A stretch of DNA of 49,371 nucleotides, from the IMG/VR virus record IMGVR_UViG_3300009285_010806, positions 1 to 49,371 of that record; one strand, 5' to 3'. This document shows, piece after piece, positions 1 to 8,286 of the stretch. The notes below the pieces were generated by a model, which saw nothing but the letters and a program-made list of their open reading frames with translations, had not been told where the DNA came from and ran no database searches. This DNA comes from a virus. A program made the position numbers and the translations under genes. The number at the start of each line of letters is the position of its first letter. Position 1 is the stretch's first letter.

Positions 1-1
1 T

Positions 2-346
2 ACAACTATAACCCCTGAAAACATACAACTTATGGAGGAATCGATCAATGAGACTATGGCAGAAACTATTATTTCTCTTCCTGAAGCAAAAGCAGATATG
101 CTTAGTGTTGAAGATGTAAGAACTATATTAAGTACACAAAATGAGTGGACACAGGCAAGCAAGGCTATTGCGGCAAAGCTTTTATCAGGTAAGTTGCCGC
201 AATCAATTGTTAATGGGATTGGTGCACTTCAAACAGCGCAAACACAAGGAGTGACCAAAAGTGTAGGTGAAGTAATGGCAGATAGTGTTCGCAGTGCACC
301 AAAGAGTAATGAATTTTTGAATTTGATTCGTCTTCCAAAGTTTTAG
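2..346 (+). CDS. C-terminal part of an unknown protein, open at the window edge
   Basis: The reading frame is open from base 2, so the true start probably lies outside the window; the first internal ATG is at 32. The visible 115 residues look helical and soluble, with no membrane segment or motif I recognise. It ends at TAG 344-346. The same frame is open again immediately after that codon (see the next entry), so this may be one gene interrupted by an amber codon. It is the only plus-strand coding sequence left of 25 kb, facing the late operon. Confidence 0.5.
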   Translation, partial: TTITPENIQLMEESINETMAETIISLPEAKADMLSVEDVRTILSTQNEWTQASKAIAAKLLSGKLPQSIVNGIGALQTAQTQGVTKSVGEVMADSVRSAPKSNEFLNLIRLPKF

Positions 347-349
347 GAG

Positions 350-751
350 TTGTTTAGAGATCTTGAACAAGGATCAGAGCTTACACTTTTAACCTATCGG
401 CAATCTTTAGTTACTAACCTTCCGAATATTGCTTTCCAGCAAACGTTTGGAAAAAGACAGGCAATAACCAATCTTGAGACAGAGAAAAGTCAAGTAGAGC
501 GACTGACACAAAAGGCGCTGGATGAAATATATTCAAGACTTTCGAATGAATTTGGGATTGATCCTGCTCATTTTGTTGAGCAGGTGCTCAATGTAATGAA
601 TAAAATGAGCATTACGCAATACCGGACATTTGAAGACATTATTGCAGAATGTATTTATTTGAATCAAACCAATATTGCTATCAAATTCCATTATATAAAA
701 ACAATTTTCTATAATACTAGAACGGCAAGCAACATCATCATTTATCAATAA
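350..751 (+). CDS. In-frame continuation after an amber codon, unknown function
   Basis: This frame follows the TAG at 344-346 in register. A TTG at 350 is the only near start, and AGGAG directly abuts it, which is too close for a normal ribosome-binding site. Residues 1 to about 95 have natural-looking, helix-rich composition. The rest is simply the antisense of the glycosyltransferase at 533-1033. The coding sequence therefore probably stops being genuine near 630-660, where a junction with the glycosyltransferase DNA is suspected. Read-through, pseudogene and assembly chimera are all possible. Confidence 0.3.
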   Translation: MFRDLEQGSELTLLTYRQSLVTNLPNIAFQQTFGKRQAITNLETEKSQVERLTQKALDEIYSRLSNEFGIDPAHFVEQVLNVMNKMSITQYRTFEDIIAECIYLNQTNIAIKFHYIKTIFYNTRTASNIIIYQ

Positions 752-1033
752 ATAATAATCTGTATCGCAAAGCTCCATACCAGGATTATAAGTTGCTCCT
801 TGGTTGCCTGGCATTTTAAGGTGCTTTATTTTGCCAGTCAGAAGGAAGTGCTTATCAAATTCTTTTGTTTCAGTGTTATCTATGATAACAATATTTTTAA
901 CTAAATCACATTGCTCTAATTGATTTAAAGTATATGCAAAAATATCTTTCGGGCAAAGAAGCAATGTTGGAATAACAACTGTTATACATTTTTTACGAAC
1001 AATATTTTTAACTCCCGCTTCCTCACAATCCAT
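533..1033 (-). CDS. Family 2-like glycosyltransferase, probably C-terminally truncated
   Basis: The N-terminal half has the hallmarks of a GT-A fold family 2 glycosyltransferase: a VVIPT strand opening, an IIDN strand end, an NQG segment and a LLINDD motif, the metal and nucleotide-sugar binding DxD region, at about residues 95-101. At 166 residues it is shorter than typical members, and the last 40 or so residues overlap an opposing frame, so the end may be foreign sequence. The start is supported by a GGGAGAGAG ribosome-binding site. A sigma-28-like promoter lies 44 nt upstream (1077-1104), so it can be expressed apart from the rest of the late operon. The acceptor is unknown; host surface glycans or virion proteins are guesses. 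Confidence 0.6.
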   Translation of the reverse strand: MDCEEAGVKNIVRKKCITVVIPTLLLCPKDIFAYTLNQLEQCDLVKNIVIIDNTETKEFDKHFLLTGKIKHLKMPGNQGATYNPGMELCDTDYYLLINDDVACRSSIIENCFYIMEFDSNIGLIQINTFCNNVFKCPVLRNAHFIHYIEHLLNKMSRINPKFIRKS

Positions 1034-1076
1034 TCTCTCTCCCTTACTTAAATTAATATTCCCGTATTTACATTAC

Positions 1077-1104
1077 TTATCGGTACAATTTCATTAAAAC
1101 TTTA
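1077..1104 (-). promoter_or_regulatory. Sigma-28-like promoter
   Basis: On the minus strand it reads TAAAGTTT, 12 nt, ACCGATAA, close to the FliA/SigD consensus (TAAA, spacer, GCCGATAA). Exactly 16 nt separate TAAA from the -10 octamer, as in five other copies. The sequence shared with the copy at 22354 extends upstream of -35 through TTTCTAATATT. It faces the glycosyltransferase starting at 1033. Confidence 0.7.
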
Positions 1105-1734
1105 GACATTTCTAATATTATTATATGTTTTATAAAAATTCTCATCAATTCCTATATATCCATAATGTTTATTCGTGCAACTAGTATCTACAATAACTTT
1201 AAACCCTTCTTGTTTAACTTTATTACAAAAATATACATCTTCGCCTATTCCAAATTTTACATTAGGGTCTGGATTATCCATAAAACTAAAAAACGGCATG
1301 CCAATTTTATCAAAAACATCCATTTTTACCAATAAACAAGCAGCACCAACAGAGTCAACTTCTATTAATTCATTTTCTCCCCATTCAAGAACTTCTTCAT
1401 AAGCATTAATCTTGCCCCTAAACATTACAGGGTTAAATGGGTCATTTCTCATAAAATTTAACCCGCTTACAATCGGAAGATTATGAGATAGTAATTTTAC
1501 TATCGTAAGCGGGTTATGTTCGTGGTCAATATCTAAAAACAAAACATGAGAACAATTATATTGTTTAGCTGTTAAAACTATTTGATTTCTCATTACAGCC
1601 AATCCCTGATATCCTCCAGCCTTTAACAAAACATGAGGAACTGGCTTTTGCATCTTACAAAAACTTTCAAAAAAAACATACGGAACAAAATCCGTACTAT
1701 TGCACATCCCGATTCCTATTTTGATTTCTCCCAT
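1102..1734 (-). CDS. Phage glycosyltransferase-like protein (paralogue of 8604-9263)
   Basis: This 210-residue protein has a LFLDIDHEHN segment (DxD type, about residues 65-74), then SGLNF, a conserved aromatic and proline-rich acceptor region, an EVDSVGAACLLV strand (residues 123-135) and GEDVYFCNK near residue 163. This is the layout of GT-A phage glycosyltransferases. The same motif series occurs in the product of 8604-9263, so the two are paralogues in one operon. The ATG follows GGGAGA at a 6-nt spacing. No signal peptide is present, so it should act in the cytoplasm. It lies directly after the head-tail connector genes. Substrate and acceptor cannot be read from the sequence. Confidence 0.65.
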   Translation of the reverse strand: MGEIKIGIGMCNSTDFVPYVFFESFCKMQKPVPHVLLKAGGYQGLAVMRNQIVLTAKQYNCSHVLFLDIDHEHNPLTIVKLLSHNLPIVSGLNFMRNDPFNPVMFRGKINAYEEVLEWGENELIEVDSVGAACLLVKMDVFDKIGMPFFSFMDNPDPNVKFGIGEDVYFCNKVKQEGFKVIVDTSCTNKHYGYIGIDENFYKTYNNIRNV

Positions 1735-1744
1735 TCATTCTCCC

Positions 1745-2179
1745 TTAATTTTTTTGTAATAATATCTTATATTGTGCTGCTGCTGACCAAACTTGAGAAT
1801 CTTGATCCCAAACAGCCGGTAAAGCAAAATCTCTTGTTATTTCCTTGCAAGTATAGCCTGTAACTGTAATAGACCCATGATCCAAAAGCGTCTTTAAGTA
1901 TCCCATTATTGTTTCAGATTCAGCAGGGCCTCCATTAGAACTTGATCCTTTAGAGTAAATATCAAACTGAACAGTAAATTCTTCAAAATTAGCTGAAGTT
2001 ATTGTTCCTGGGGAAAAACTATAATCATGTTCATTTGTTATAATTGAATACACAGCAAATGGGAATGTGGGATTTTGATTTTTATTAAAATAATAAAAAA
2101 ATCTCCCAGAAATCGCAGTATTGAAATCAGAAGCCGCTGTACATTTATTATATATTCCTGTTTTAATATCTGTATACAT
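1745..2179 (-). CDS. Tail completion protein, DUF3168-like
   Basis: The 144-residue size, the position just after the neck protein, and the pattern (short N-terminal helix, then FPFAVYSIITNE, EFTVQFDIYS and a final long strand) match DUF3168/HK97 gp10-neighbourhood tail-completion proteins, which form the tail terminator or proximal tail ring. The gene starts 2 nt after the stop of 2182-2637. In such phages the major tail protein normally follows; here two glycosyltransferases follow instead, so the tail genes are elsewhere. Confidence 0.7.
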   Translation of the reverse strand: MYTDIKTGIYNKCTAASDFNTAISGRFFYYFNKNQNPTFPFAVYSIITNEHDYSFSPGTITSANFEEFTVQFDIYSKGSSSNGGPAESETIMGYLKTLLDHGSITVTGYTCKEITRDFALPAVWDQDSQVWSAAAQYKILLQKN

Positions 2180-2181
2180 AA

Positions 2182-2637
2182 TTAAATTCTATTTTTATGC
2201 TTTGAAAACATTCTTGTTATTCTCCCCTTAGAAGCCACAAGAGCTGTCCTAAGCCATGGGCGCTTAACTTCTTTCCAAGTTCTCCCCAATTCATGCCTAA
2301 TTCCCATTTCTTCAGTTGTCCCAACCCTACCTGCAACAATTCCTGTATTTTTACCATAAATTGGCTGAGATACTGTATTTTCGCCACCACCCTTATCTCC
2401 ACTAGAAGTAATATAACTAATAGATTCTTTTAAAACAGTTGTGTCAGGAGCTGGTGGAGTTTCGGGGTTAGAAGAATAATGAATCCCCCCTAATTGTGAA
2501 GGCCATGGGCGAAAGCTACCCTTTTTCATTGATTTTTTAGCAGTTTCAAGAACTATTTTACATCCATCCTCTACAATATCCTCTTTTATATCATTTAAAA
2601 GAGATTCTACTTTATCATCCTCCCATATTACTCTCAT
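2182..2637 (-). CDS. HK97 gp10-like neck / head-tail joining protein
   Basis: The protein has 151 residues. It contains a helical N-terminus, a flexible glycine-rich middle, and the ending typical of gp10-like proteins: EEMGIRHELGR (the 'EFGT' region), then KRPWLRTAL and a basic tail. Family members join the completed head to the tail tube. The start codon overlaps the stop of the upstream head-closure gene as ATGA, implying coupled translation within the connector block. Confidence 0.75.
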   Translation of the reverse strand: MRVIWEDDKVESLLNDIKEDIVEDGCKIVLETAKKSMKKGSFRPWPSQLGGIHYSSNPETPPAPDTTVLKESISYITSSGDKGGGENTVSQPIYGKNTGIVAGRVGTTEEMGIRHELGRTWKEVKRPWLRTALVASKGRITRMFSKHKNRI

Positions 2638-2972
2638 TCCACTTTCCTTAATTCAAGAATAAATTTCTTATCCTGCATAGCTATATTGTTCACAAATACT
2701 ATCTCATAAATATCATTATTTTTATCATATAATCTATTGGCTTCTGTAATTGTTAAACTCAATGACTTTTTAAAAATAAACATATGAGAAGAAAAAACCT
2801 TAGTTGAGCCTCCTGAAACTCTCTCCCCAGCAAATCTATCACTAACCCTTCTCGCAACCAAAACACCTTTTAAATTACTCGCCAAAGTCGCCCATGTTTC
2901 AGTATAACTACCCATCCCATCAGAAACTTTAGTTGATTGTTTTATTGTGACAATTGTTTTCTTTCCTATCAT
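2634..2972 (-). CDS. Head closure / head-tail adaptor protein (SPP1 gp16-like)
   Basis: The 112-residue, beta-rich protein has the family pattern: an early strand (VTIKQSTKV), DGMGSYTETWATLA near residues 19-32 and a final LRKVE strand. Proteins of this family close the portal channel after packaging and accept the tail. It overlaps both neighbours by 4 nt (ATGA at 2969-2972 and 2634-2637), placing it firmly in the connector operon. Confidence 0.7.
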   Translation of the reverse strand: MIGKKTIVTIKQSTKVSDGMGSYTETWATLASNLKGVLVARRVSDRFAGERVSGGSTKVFSSHMFIFKKSLSLTITEANRLYDKNNDIYEIVFVNNIAMQDKKFILELRKVE

Positions 2973-3784
2973 ACTAAACGCCTACGATATCTATTTAAAA
3001 TAGTATTTACTTCTTTAGGAATATCTTTATCTTCAAAAACCTCCTCAATATTTTCCATTTTATATCTCTTAACACCAAAACCATCTTCATCGTTTCTATT
3101 ATGAAAATATTTTGTTAATATTTTTATAGCAAGTTTTAAATCTTTTGGCATATTCGTACTGGAATAACCAGCTGTACAATCAACAATTATATTTTGTGAG
3201 CCAATTGGCCATCCCCAAGAGCGGCGAATATATCCCTTATTCAAATCAACTGAAAAACTATCTTCTGCATCATCAGGCATACATAAATAAGCCCAATTGT
3301 TATTTATAGCATTTAAACCATAAACCTCTATCAATTCAGTTGATTTAAAATTAGAATATACTGAAGACAAAACTTCAGCTGACCAACCAGAAATAGCAGA
3401 AATAGCAGTAGCCACAGCCGACATAGTTGTGTTTGCAGCAAAAGTTATCGACGTATTTGCAGTGCCATTGTAAACAAGGCGAATGCCAGTCGAAGTAACA
3501 GATACAGAAGCAGTAGAGTTAGCATTTGTATTTTTCACTTTTAAAACATCTAAAATATTTATTGAAACCCTATCAACAGCGGTTAAGGGATAATCTTCTA
3601 AAAAAAGGATATTTTCCCCATTTCCATCATATCTTTTTTTAGAATAAGAAGTTGACTCAAACTCTCTTTTGCAAAATTGTTTTACAAGTAATTCAACATC
3701 TTCATGAATCAAAGTAATTGCGGCAAATTCTGCTTCACTCGGATCACTAAAAAAATCACTCATTTCGCTAGTTGGAACGATCAT
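2969..3784 (-). CDS. Head-tail connector protein (gp6-like) with an inserted domain
   Basis: The N-terminus (LLVKQFCKREFESTSY, then DYPLTAVDRVSI) and the C-terminus (YSSTNMPKDLKLAIKILTKYFHNR, then a basic end) are those of HK97 gp6/SPP1 gp15-type connectors, which form the ring beneath the portal. At 271 residues it is much longer than the usual 100-200. About residues 85-165 are an insertion rich in T, S, A and V, probably a beta-sandwich decoration on the connector ring. The start codon overlaps the stop of the zinc-binding gene as TAATG. Confidence 0.7.
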   Translation of the reverse strand: MIVPTSEMSDFFSDPSEAEFAAITLIHEDVELLVKQFCKREFESTSYSKKRYDGNGENILFLEDYPLTAVDRVSINILDVLKVKNTNANSTASVSVTSTGIRLVYNGTANTSITFAANTTMSAVATAISAISGWSAEVLSSVYSNFKSTELIEVYGLNAINNNWAYLCMPDDAEDSFSVDLNKGYIRRSWGWPIGSQNIIVDCTAGYSSTNMPKDLKLAIKILTKYFHNRNDEDGFGVKRYKMENIEEVFEDKDIPKEVNTILNRYRRRLV

Positions 3785-4158
3785 TATAAATTATCCTCAT
3801 TAAAATAAATTCCCCCAAACTCACTAGAACATTTAGGACAGCTCCCCATCCAAATAATATGATGGCGATAAGAAAGTTTCGATATTTCCCTTAAAACCCA
3901 TACATTGCTCAAACAATTTAAACAAAAAAGAAGGGTCCAATTATTTTCGAATAAAGCAATTGAACATTCATCGCAAATCGGTATACAGAACTCTTTATCA
4001 ATTGTAACATCTCCATACTCCTTATTATTTTTTTGACCTATTGGACAAATAATGCAATTAGTTGCTTTTCTAGTTAATTTATCATATGGTCCATGAGAAA
4101 GAAAACAAATCTCATTGCTCAAAGTAGCAATTAATGCTGCTTTATCACATTTGTCCAT
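3784..4158 (-). CDS. Small cysteine-rich, probably zinc-binding protein
   Basis: The protein has 124 residues with paired cysteines (CIICPI near 35, CIPICDEC near 58-65, CLNC near 79-82, CPKC near 108-111), suggesting two zinc knuckles. It has no signal peptide and no family I can name. It sits between the beta-helix protein and the connector block, in the same operon. Confidence 0.55.
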   Translation of the reverse strand: MDKCDKAALIATLSNEICFLSHGPYDKLTRKATNCIICPIGQKNNKEYGDVTIDKEFCIPICDECSIALFENNWTLLFCLNCLSNVWVLREISKLSYRHHIIWMGSCPKCSSEFGGIYFNEDNL

Positions 4159-4168
4159 ACAAGCCCTC

Positions 4169-5941
4169 CTAATTAACTACTAAATCTAAAGAATTCCCCG
4201 TTATATCCAATTTTAGTCCCTGTCCTGAACAATCAATATTATTTTTATTAAACAATTTTTTTAAAGGGGATACAACGGGTCGTTTATCAAACCCTTCACG
4301 GATATAATTAATCACAGCGTAAGCAGTTAAACCCTCCTTCCAATTCTGCTGTGATTGCAGAATCGCGTTCGCCATAAAGTTAGCCGTTGTGCCGACGCCA
4401 CCAAGCTGGGTGTCGTAAGTACGGAGGGTGCGAGTAGGAGCGGTATAAGCTATCTGCGTCGAAGTCGCTCCGGTTTCACCGCTGGCTGCTGTCCAAGAAG
4501 CAAGATTCCCTTGAATGAACCAATTTGCCTCTGCATCGCTGGAGTAATATTTGTTGCCCTTAAAAGTACCAGCAGAAAGCATCGCAGTTGCGAACCCTAA
4601 TAACTCTCCAGTCCCAATCCCTGCGAATTGCAGCTGATTATTTTGAATATTAATGTTTGAGACATCGGTTAAACCCGTATCCAACTTAATCCCTTCACCT
4701 ACACCTCCGACTGTCTTCCATTGATAAACAACATTGTTATAAAGATCTAAATTCCTTGCACATAAATTCGCTGGGGTTGAAGAAGGATTCCCAACAACAC
4801 TAATTCCTATAGCATTAACAGTGACATTCGTCGGATCAGTAATGATGTTATCATGAACTTTTGACCCATCGTTACTTAGAAGAAGTATTATTGTTGCGGT
4901 CCCAGTATGCGTGCTCCCTTCCATCAAAACATTCCCAAAGATATTCCCAGAGCTAACTTGACGCACGCCAGTTCCAACATCGCCTACCCGCAAATAGCCT
5001 TGCACAAATAAATTATTGTATACATCTCCCCCACAACGAATATCAGCGCCCTCTCTATCCGAAGCGTAAAAGATGTTTCCTCTGATTATAACCCCACTCA
5101 TGCAGTCATTTCCGCAATTACCAGCGGAAAAATAAAGATGCCGACCGTAGAGACTTCCGTCTACGTATCCCTCATCATACGGAGTCGAAAAAACATTCTC
5201 CTCCAACAACAGTCCCTGAGCATATTCAGCATATATTTGCCCATCGTGAGCTTGATTGCCGTAAAAAACACACCGCCTAATCGTGGTATTTGTTACCCCA
5301 GTTCCTTGTATTTTTTGCTCATGATGTCCGTCAATGCGACAGTCTTCATAAGTTATATGATCTGATATTCCGGTAATATCGATACATCTCTTTGCCGTTG
5401 TCCAATCGGCGAGATAGAAATAAATTCCAGATACAAGTAGATTACTGACATTATACGTATATAATGCCGTCCCTATAGCATCGGATGTAATTTGAGGTCT
5501 ATTTCCTGAACCATATGATGAAAAAATAATGGGAGAAACAGAAGAAGGGCCGCTCTTAACCCAATTTCCAATTCCACCACTCGAAAAGCGCGTGATCCAT
5601 TCATCGCCACGCTCCAACAACAAAATGTCAGCATACCCGTTTCGAATCTGTGCATAGCCAGCAGAAACCGTCGCATAGGGTAAAATTTCACCGGTAGCGA
5701 CGAACATTCCATCAGTATCAAATGCCAGATTTGCAATTGTCCCCGGCGCACCAGTCCCATCATTTCCCGTGTTAGAAACAAAAACAACGCGAGAAGTAGC
5801 ATAACTTCCACTATTCACAAGAGCACTTAAATCGGTCCAACCACCAGAAGTAATGGGCAACCCGGTAAACGAATGATTGATCGCCCAGACGGGAGAAGCG
5901 TAGACGACCAAAATAAGCAATAAAAATTTAATTAGGAACAT
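4169..5941 (-). CDS. Secreted right-handed beta-helix protein (tailspike / pectate-lyase-like)
   Basis: The ATG at 5941 follows GGAG and is preferred over an in-frame TTG at 5947, giving 590 residues. The first 20 form a signal peptide with an A-x-A-type site (VWA). From about residue 110 to 460 the sequence is a ladder of short strands with N-rich turns (VSNLLVSGIYF, ITYEDCRID, VIIRGNIFY, IFGNVLMEG, LDLYNNVVY, INIQNNQLQF), the signature of right-handed parallel beta-helices in polysaccharide lyases and phage tailspikes. A possible carbohydrate-binding or depolymerising role follows from the fold; no catalytic residues can be assigned. It is the last of four consecutive exported proteins. The gene overlaps its upstream neighbour by 14 nt. 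Confidence 0.75.
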   Translation of the reverse strand: MFLIKFLLLILVVYASPVWAINHSFTGLPITSGGWTDLSALVNSGSYATSRVVFVSNTGNDGTGAPGTIANLAFDTDGMFVATGEILPYATVSAGYAQIRNGYADILLLERGDEWITRFSSGGIGNWVKSGPSSVSPIIFSSYGSGNRPQITSDAIGTALYTYNVSNLLVSGIYFYLADWTTAKRCIDITGISDHITYEDCRIDGHHEQKIQGTGVTNTTIRRCVFYGNQAHDGQIYAEYAQGLLLEENVFSTPYDEGYVDGSLYGRHLYFSAGNCGNDCMSGVIIRGNIFYASDREGADIRCGGDVYNNLFVQGYLRVGDVGTGVRQVSSGNIFGNVLMEGSTHTGTATIILLLSNDGSKVHDNIITDPTNVTVNAIGISVVGNPSSTPANLCARNLDLYNNVVYQWKTVGGVGEGIKLDTGLTDVSNINIQNNQLQFAGIGTGELLGFATAMLSAGTFKGNKYYSSDAEANWFIQGNLASWTAASGETGATSTQIAYTAPTRTLRTYDTQLGGVGTTANFMANAILQSQQNWKEGLTAYAVINYIREGFDKRPVVSPLKKLFNKNNIDCSGQGLKLDITGNSLDLVVN

Positions 5942-6632
5942 TCCCAATCTCCGTAGGGCTGATCAGAATTTGATCATAATAATGGGTATACCCATCCGCT
6001 GAGTCCTTACTTAATCTAAATTCTATAGCATTAGCTGTTGCCGTTCCAACGGAAGTACTAGCATCAGCGGCGCCTTTAGTAGGCGTAGTCTCTATCGTTA
6101 CCGCCGAAACTCCATTAGTTCCATTACCGGCAGTATAACTTACCCATATGTAATACGTTGTATTCGCAGCTATTGCCCCAGCTGAAGTAGCTCCATATGC
6201 AGTCCCATTATAAACCCTCATTGTCCCATCGCTAATTACTCTTAACGAAGACACAGTATTACTTCCATCATACAACAATCCCACAGTAATATTCGATACG
6301 GGCAAATTAGACATTCTAAATCTAAAAAAACAATTTACCGTCGATTGCGCTGCAAAATTTGCACTAGCGCTAGAATAATTTGCATTAATTTTCAAAGATT
6401 GAGAACCGCGCAAAACTGTCGTACCCTCGTCCCAATCAACAGTCCCTGTTGATGTCCAGCCACTACCGGCCCCGTCCGGATCGCCGGTAGTCTCGAAATC
6501 CTCGTTCACTAGCCAAGTTTGCCCTCCCTTCTTAGAAAGAAGGGATAACTGTTGCATTACACCAGCGCTACTCACGCCGACTTGTAAAGTACAAAGGACA
6601 CAAATATACAGGATCAACCATAACCTACGCAT
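5928..6632 (-). CDS. Secreted concanavalin/LamG-like beta-sandwich protein
   Basis: The ATG at 6632 has AGGAG at 7 nt and begins 5 nt after the stop of the preceding gene. The protein has about 234 residues. Residues 1-24 form a signal peptide (MRR start, hydrophobic core, SSA end). The rest (NEDFETTGDPDGAGSGW, SLKINANYSS, NCFFRFRMS, TTYYIWVSYTAG, HYYDQILIS) has the strand order of jelly-roll lectin/LamG domains found in fibres and adhesins. It is likely a glycan-binding or structural surface protein. Confidence 0.65.
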   Translation of the reverse strand: MRRLWLILYICVLCTLQVGVSSAGVMQQLSLLSKKGGQTWLVNEDFETTGDPDGAGSGWTSTGTVDWDEGTTVLRGSQSLKINANYSSASANFAAQSTVNCFFRFRMSNLPVSNITVGLLYDGSNTVSSLRVISDGTMRVYNGTAYGATSAGAIAANTTYYIWVSYTAGNGTNGVSAVTIETTPTKGAADASTSVGTATANAIEFRLSKDSADGYTHYYDQILISPTEIGNVPN

Positions 6633-6636
6633 AATC

Positions 6637-7710
6637 TTACTCCTGTGTCCAAGCGTTTGACTGACAAATTGGTCCATCAGCATCGTAATAAACACAAGTA
6701 ATTTGATCACCCGTCGTACCTGTGGAAGTTGCCTTATGCCCGTCTGCATTAGCGACGCCATCAATAACCATTCTATCATTAGCATTAACATCAAGATCAG
6801 TTGAAATCGCACCCATAACAATCAATGTTGTTGCTACCGTTGGGCATTCAGCAACCGCTGGCAAAGTTATATCTTTAGCGTCTACTGAAACAGACCAAAC
6901 AGTATTTGAAGCCTCTAAGCATGTAAGAACTTTATTATCAGCCGTAGTCCCGACTCGTGTAGTCCCATAATCAACCGACTTGGGGGCAAAAAACATCACA
7001 TCCGCCGAAAGAGGAACGCCAATCTCTTGGGGGAAAGACCCCGACGCCGTAGGTCGAGTCTGTGTATAATCTCCAGTTGTAGATAAATAGATTGGAATAC
7101 CTATTGACCAATTCCAAACATCATTCCGAATCGGTCCGTGAGTTACGACTTTCAATTCTGCTCCATCCGTCCCCGCAGCAGTAGCAATAGCCTCACAAGA
7201 TTTCGGCCGATCTGGAGTCGCCCCCGTATCCTCTGCTGTATTATCAGCAATCATCCACTCGCTTGCAGCACGATCAAAATACACACAATCCCACTGTGTT
7301 ATTGCTTCACCAGCATTAGTTCCATTCATTGCAAATGTTTTATATGTATCATCAGTTGCCGGAGAACCATCCATTTCAATGTTAGCAGTAGTAATTCCAA
7401 TAATAGCAGCATCTACTAAATCATCATCTGTAGTATCCCCACTTAAACGATCAGGGTCAATATTGTTAGAAGTAGATGATTCTTTTGCATTTAATTGTGT
7501 TTGAATAGCACTAGTTACACCATCAACATAAAGCAATTCAGTTGCCGTCAATGTCCCACTATCGCTAATACCATCAATAATATTAAAATCACTCGTAGAT
7601 GGTGTCGAAGCATCCGCAAAACTAACTCCACCAGAAATACTAGGAGGAGCAGCAAAAACTTTAGGGATAAATAAGAAATAAATAAGCAATAAATAAGAAA
7701 TAAGTTTCAT
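6637..7710 (-). CDS. Secreted tail-fibre-like protein
   Basis: The 357-residue protein has a signal peptide ending VFA near residue 20. It then carries LLYVDGVTSAIQTQLNAKES (residues 61-80), a segment very common in phage tail fibres and receptor-binding proteins. The remainder is beta-rich with repeated T/A/D turns and several cysteines. The combination of a fibre motif and a secretion signal is unusual, since virion fibres normally assemble in the cytoplasm. The start overlaps the stop of 7710-8210 as TAATG. It could be an exported adhesin or a fibre with a non-canonical assembly route. Confidence 0.65.
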   Translation of the reverse strand: MKLISYLLLIYFLFIPKVFAAPPSISGGVSFADASTPSTSDFNIIDGISDSGTLTATELLYVDGVTSAIQTQLNAKESSTSNNIDPDRLSGDTTDDDLVDAAIIGITTANIEMDGSPATDDTYKTFAMNGTNAGEAITQWDCVYFDRAASEWMIADNTAEDTGATPDRPKSCEAIATAAGTDGAELKVVTHGPIRNDVWNWSIGIPIYLSTTGDYTQTRPTASGSFPQEIGVPLSADVMFFAPKSVDYGTTRVGTTADNKVLTCLEASNTVWSVSVDAKDITLPAVAECPTVATTLIVMGAISTDLDVNANDRMVIDGVANADGHKATSTGTTGDQITCVYYDADGPICQSNAWTQE

Positions 7711-8210
7711 TATGGCACCATATCAAGATCAATAGTTACATTAGCAGAATTTACTATACTATTTGTAATTGCGACTGTTAGTTCTTTATCATAATGAATT
7801 TTTTGATAAAAATCGGATGTTCCTTCTTGTGAAGTTCTTTCTGGTAAAATTTGATAAGAACTAGTGGCATCTACAATATTTGCCCCATTGCTAGTAGCAG
7901 ATAAAATAACAACTCCCCTATCGTCCGTAATGGCTAAATCAGATAAATCAGTTGGAGCCGTACCCCCAGGAGTCGGATAAACCGTTACTGTATACAAATA
8001 ATAACCTGCCAGCTTCGCCATATCTGTAGAAGTAAGGGTATATGCCATAGATCCATCTGAAGCTGAAGCAGTGCACGTCAACCTCACAATTTTCCCCATT
8101 TTACCAACATCAGAAATATCCGGAAATTCTGTAACTGCACAAGTTCCACCAGCAAAAACGCTCAATGGGAAAAACAAACAAAATAAAAATACTAAAAAGG
8201 CTCTCTTCAT
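7710..8210 (-). CDS. Small secreted protein preceding the fibre-like gene
   Basis: The protein has 166 residues. The first 20 are a signal peptide (basic start, FLFCLFF core, VFA site). Two cysteines follow (GTCAV near 24, RLTCTAS near 46) that could form a disulfide, then a beta-rich body ending in an alternating strand (VTIDLDMVP). No named family is recognised. Its tight coupling to the next gene suggests they work together. Confidence 0.6.
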   Translation of the reverse strand: MKRAFLVFLFCLFFPLSVFAGGTCAVTEFPDISDVGKMGKIVRLTCTASASDGSMAYTLTSTDMAKLAGYYLYTVTVYPTPGGTAPTDLSDLAITDDRGVVILSATSNGANIVDATSSYQILPERTSQEGTSDFYQKIHYDKELTVAITNSIVNSANVTIDLDMVP

Positions 8211-8284
8211 TACTTCTTCCTCTTATTACATTTTAAATAAATGTCCAATGGACACATTTCACAATATCCACACTGATTATCCAT
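8210..8284 (-). CDS. 24-residue CxxCxxC microprotein
   Basis: It reads MDNQCGYCEMC and continues to a lysine-rich end with one more cysteine. An AGGAG lies 7 nt before the ATG, and the stop overlaps the ATG of the next gene (TAATG), so its translation is coupled to the exported-protein genes. The CxxCxxC pattern could bind a metal. The length prevents any family call. Confidence 0.55.
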   Translation of the reverse strand: MDNQCGYCEMCPLDIYLKCNKRKK

Positions 8285-8286
8285 AA

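Noticed and set aside
344-346. Recoding of TAG as an amino acid throughout the genome
   Set aside because: Several intact genes end at TAG right before another start or a stem (for example 34724-34726, 35756-35758, 39527-39529), so TAG works as a stop here.
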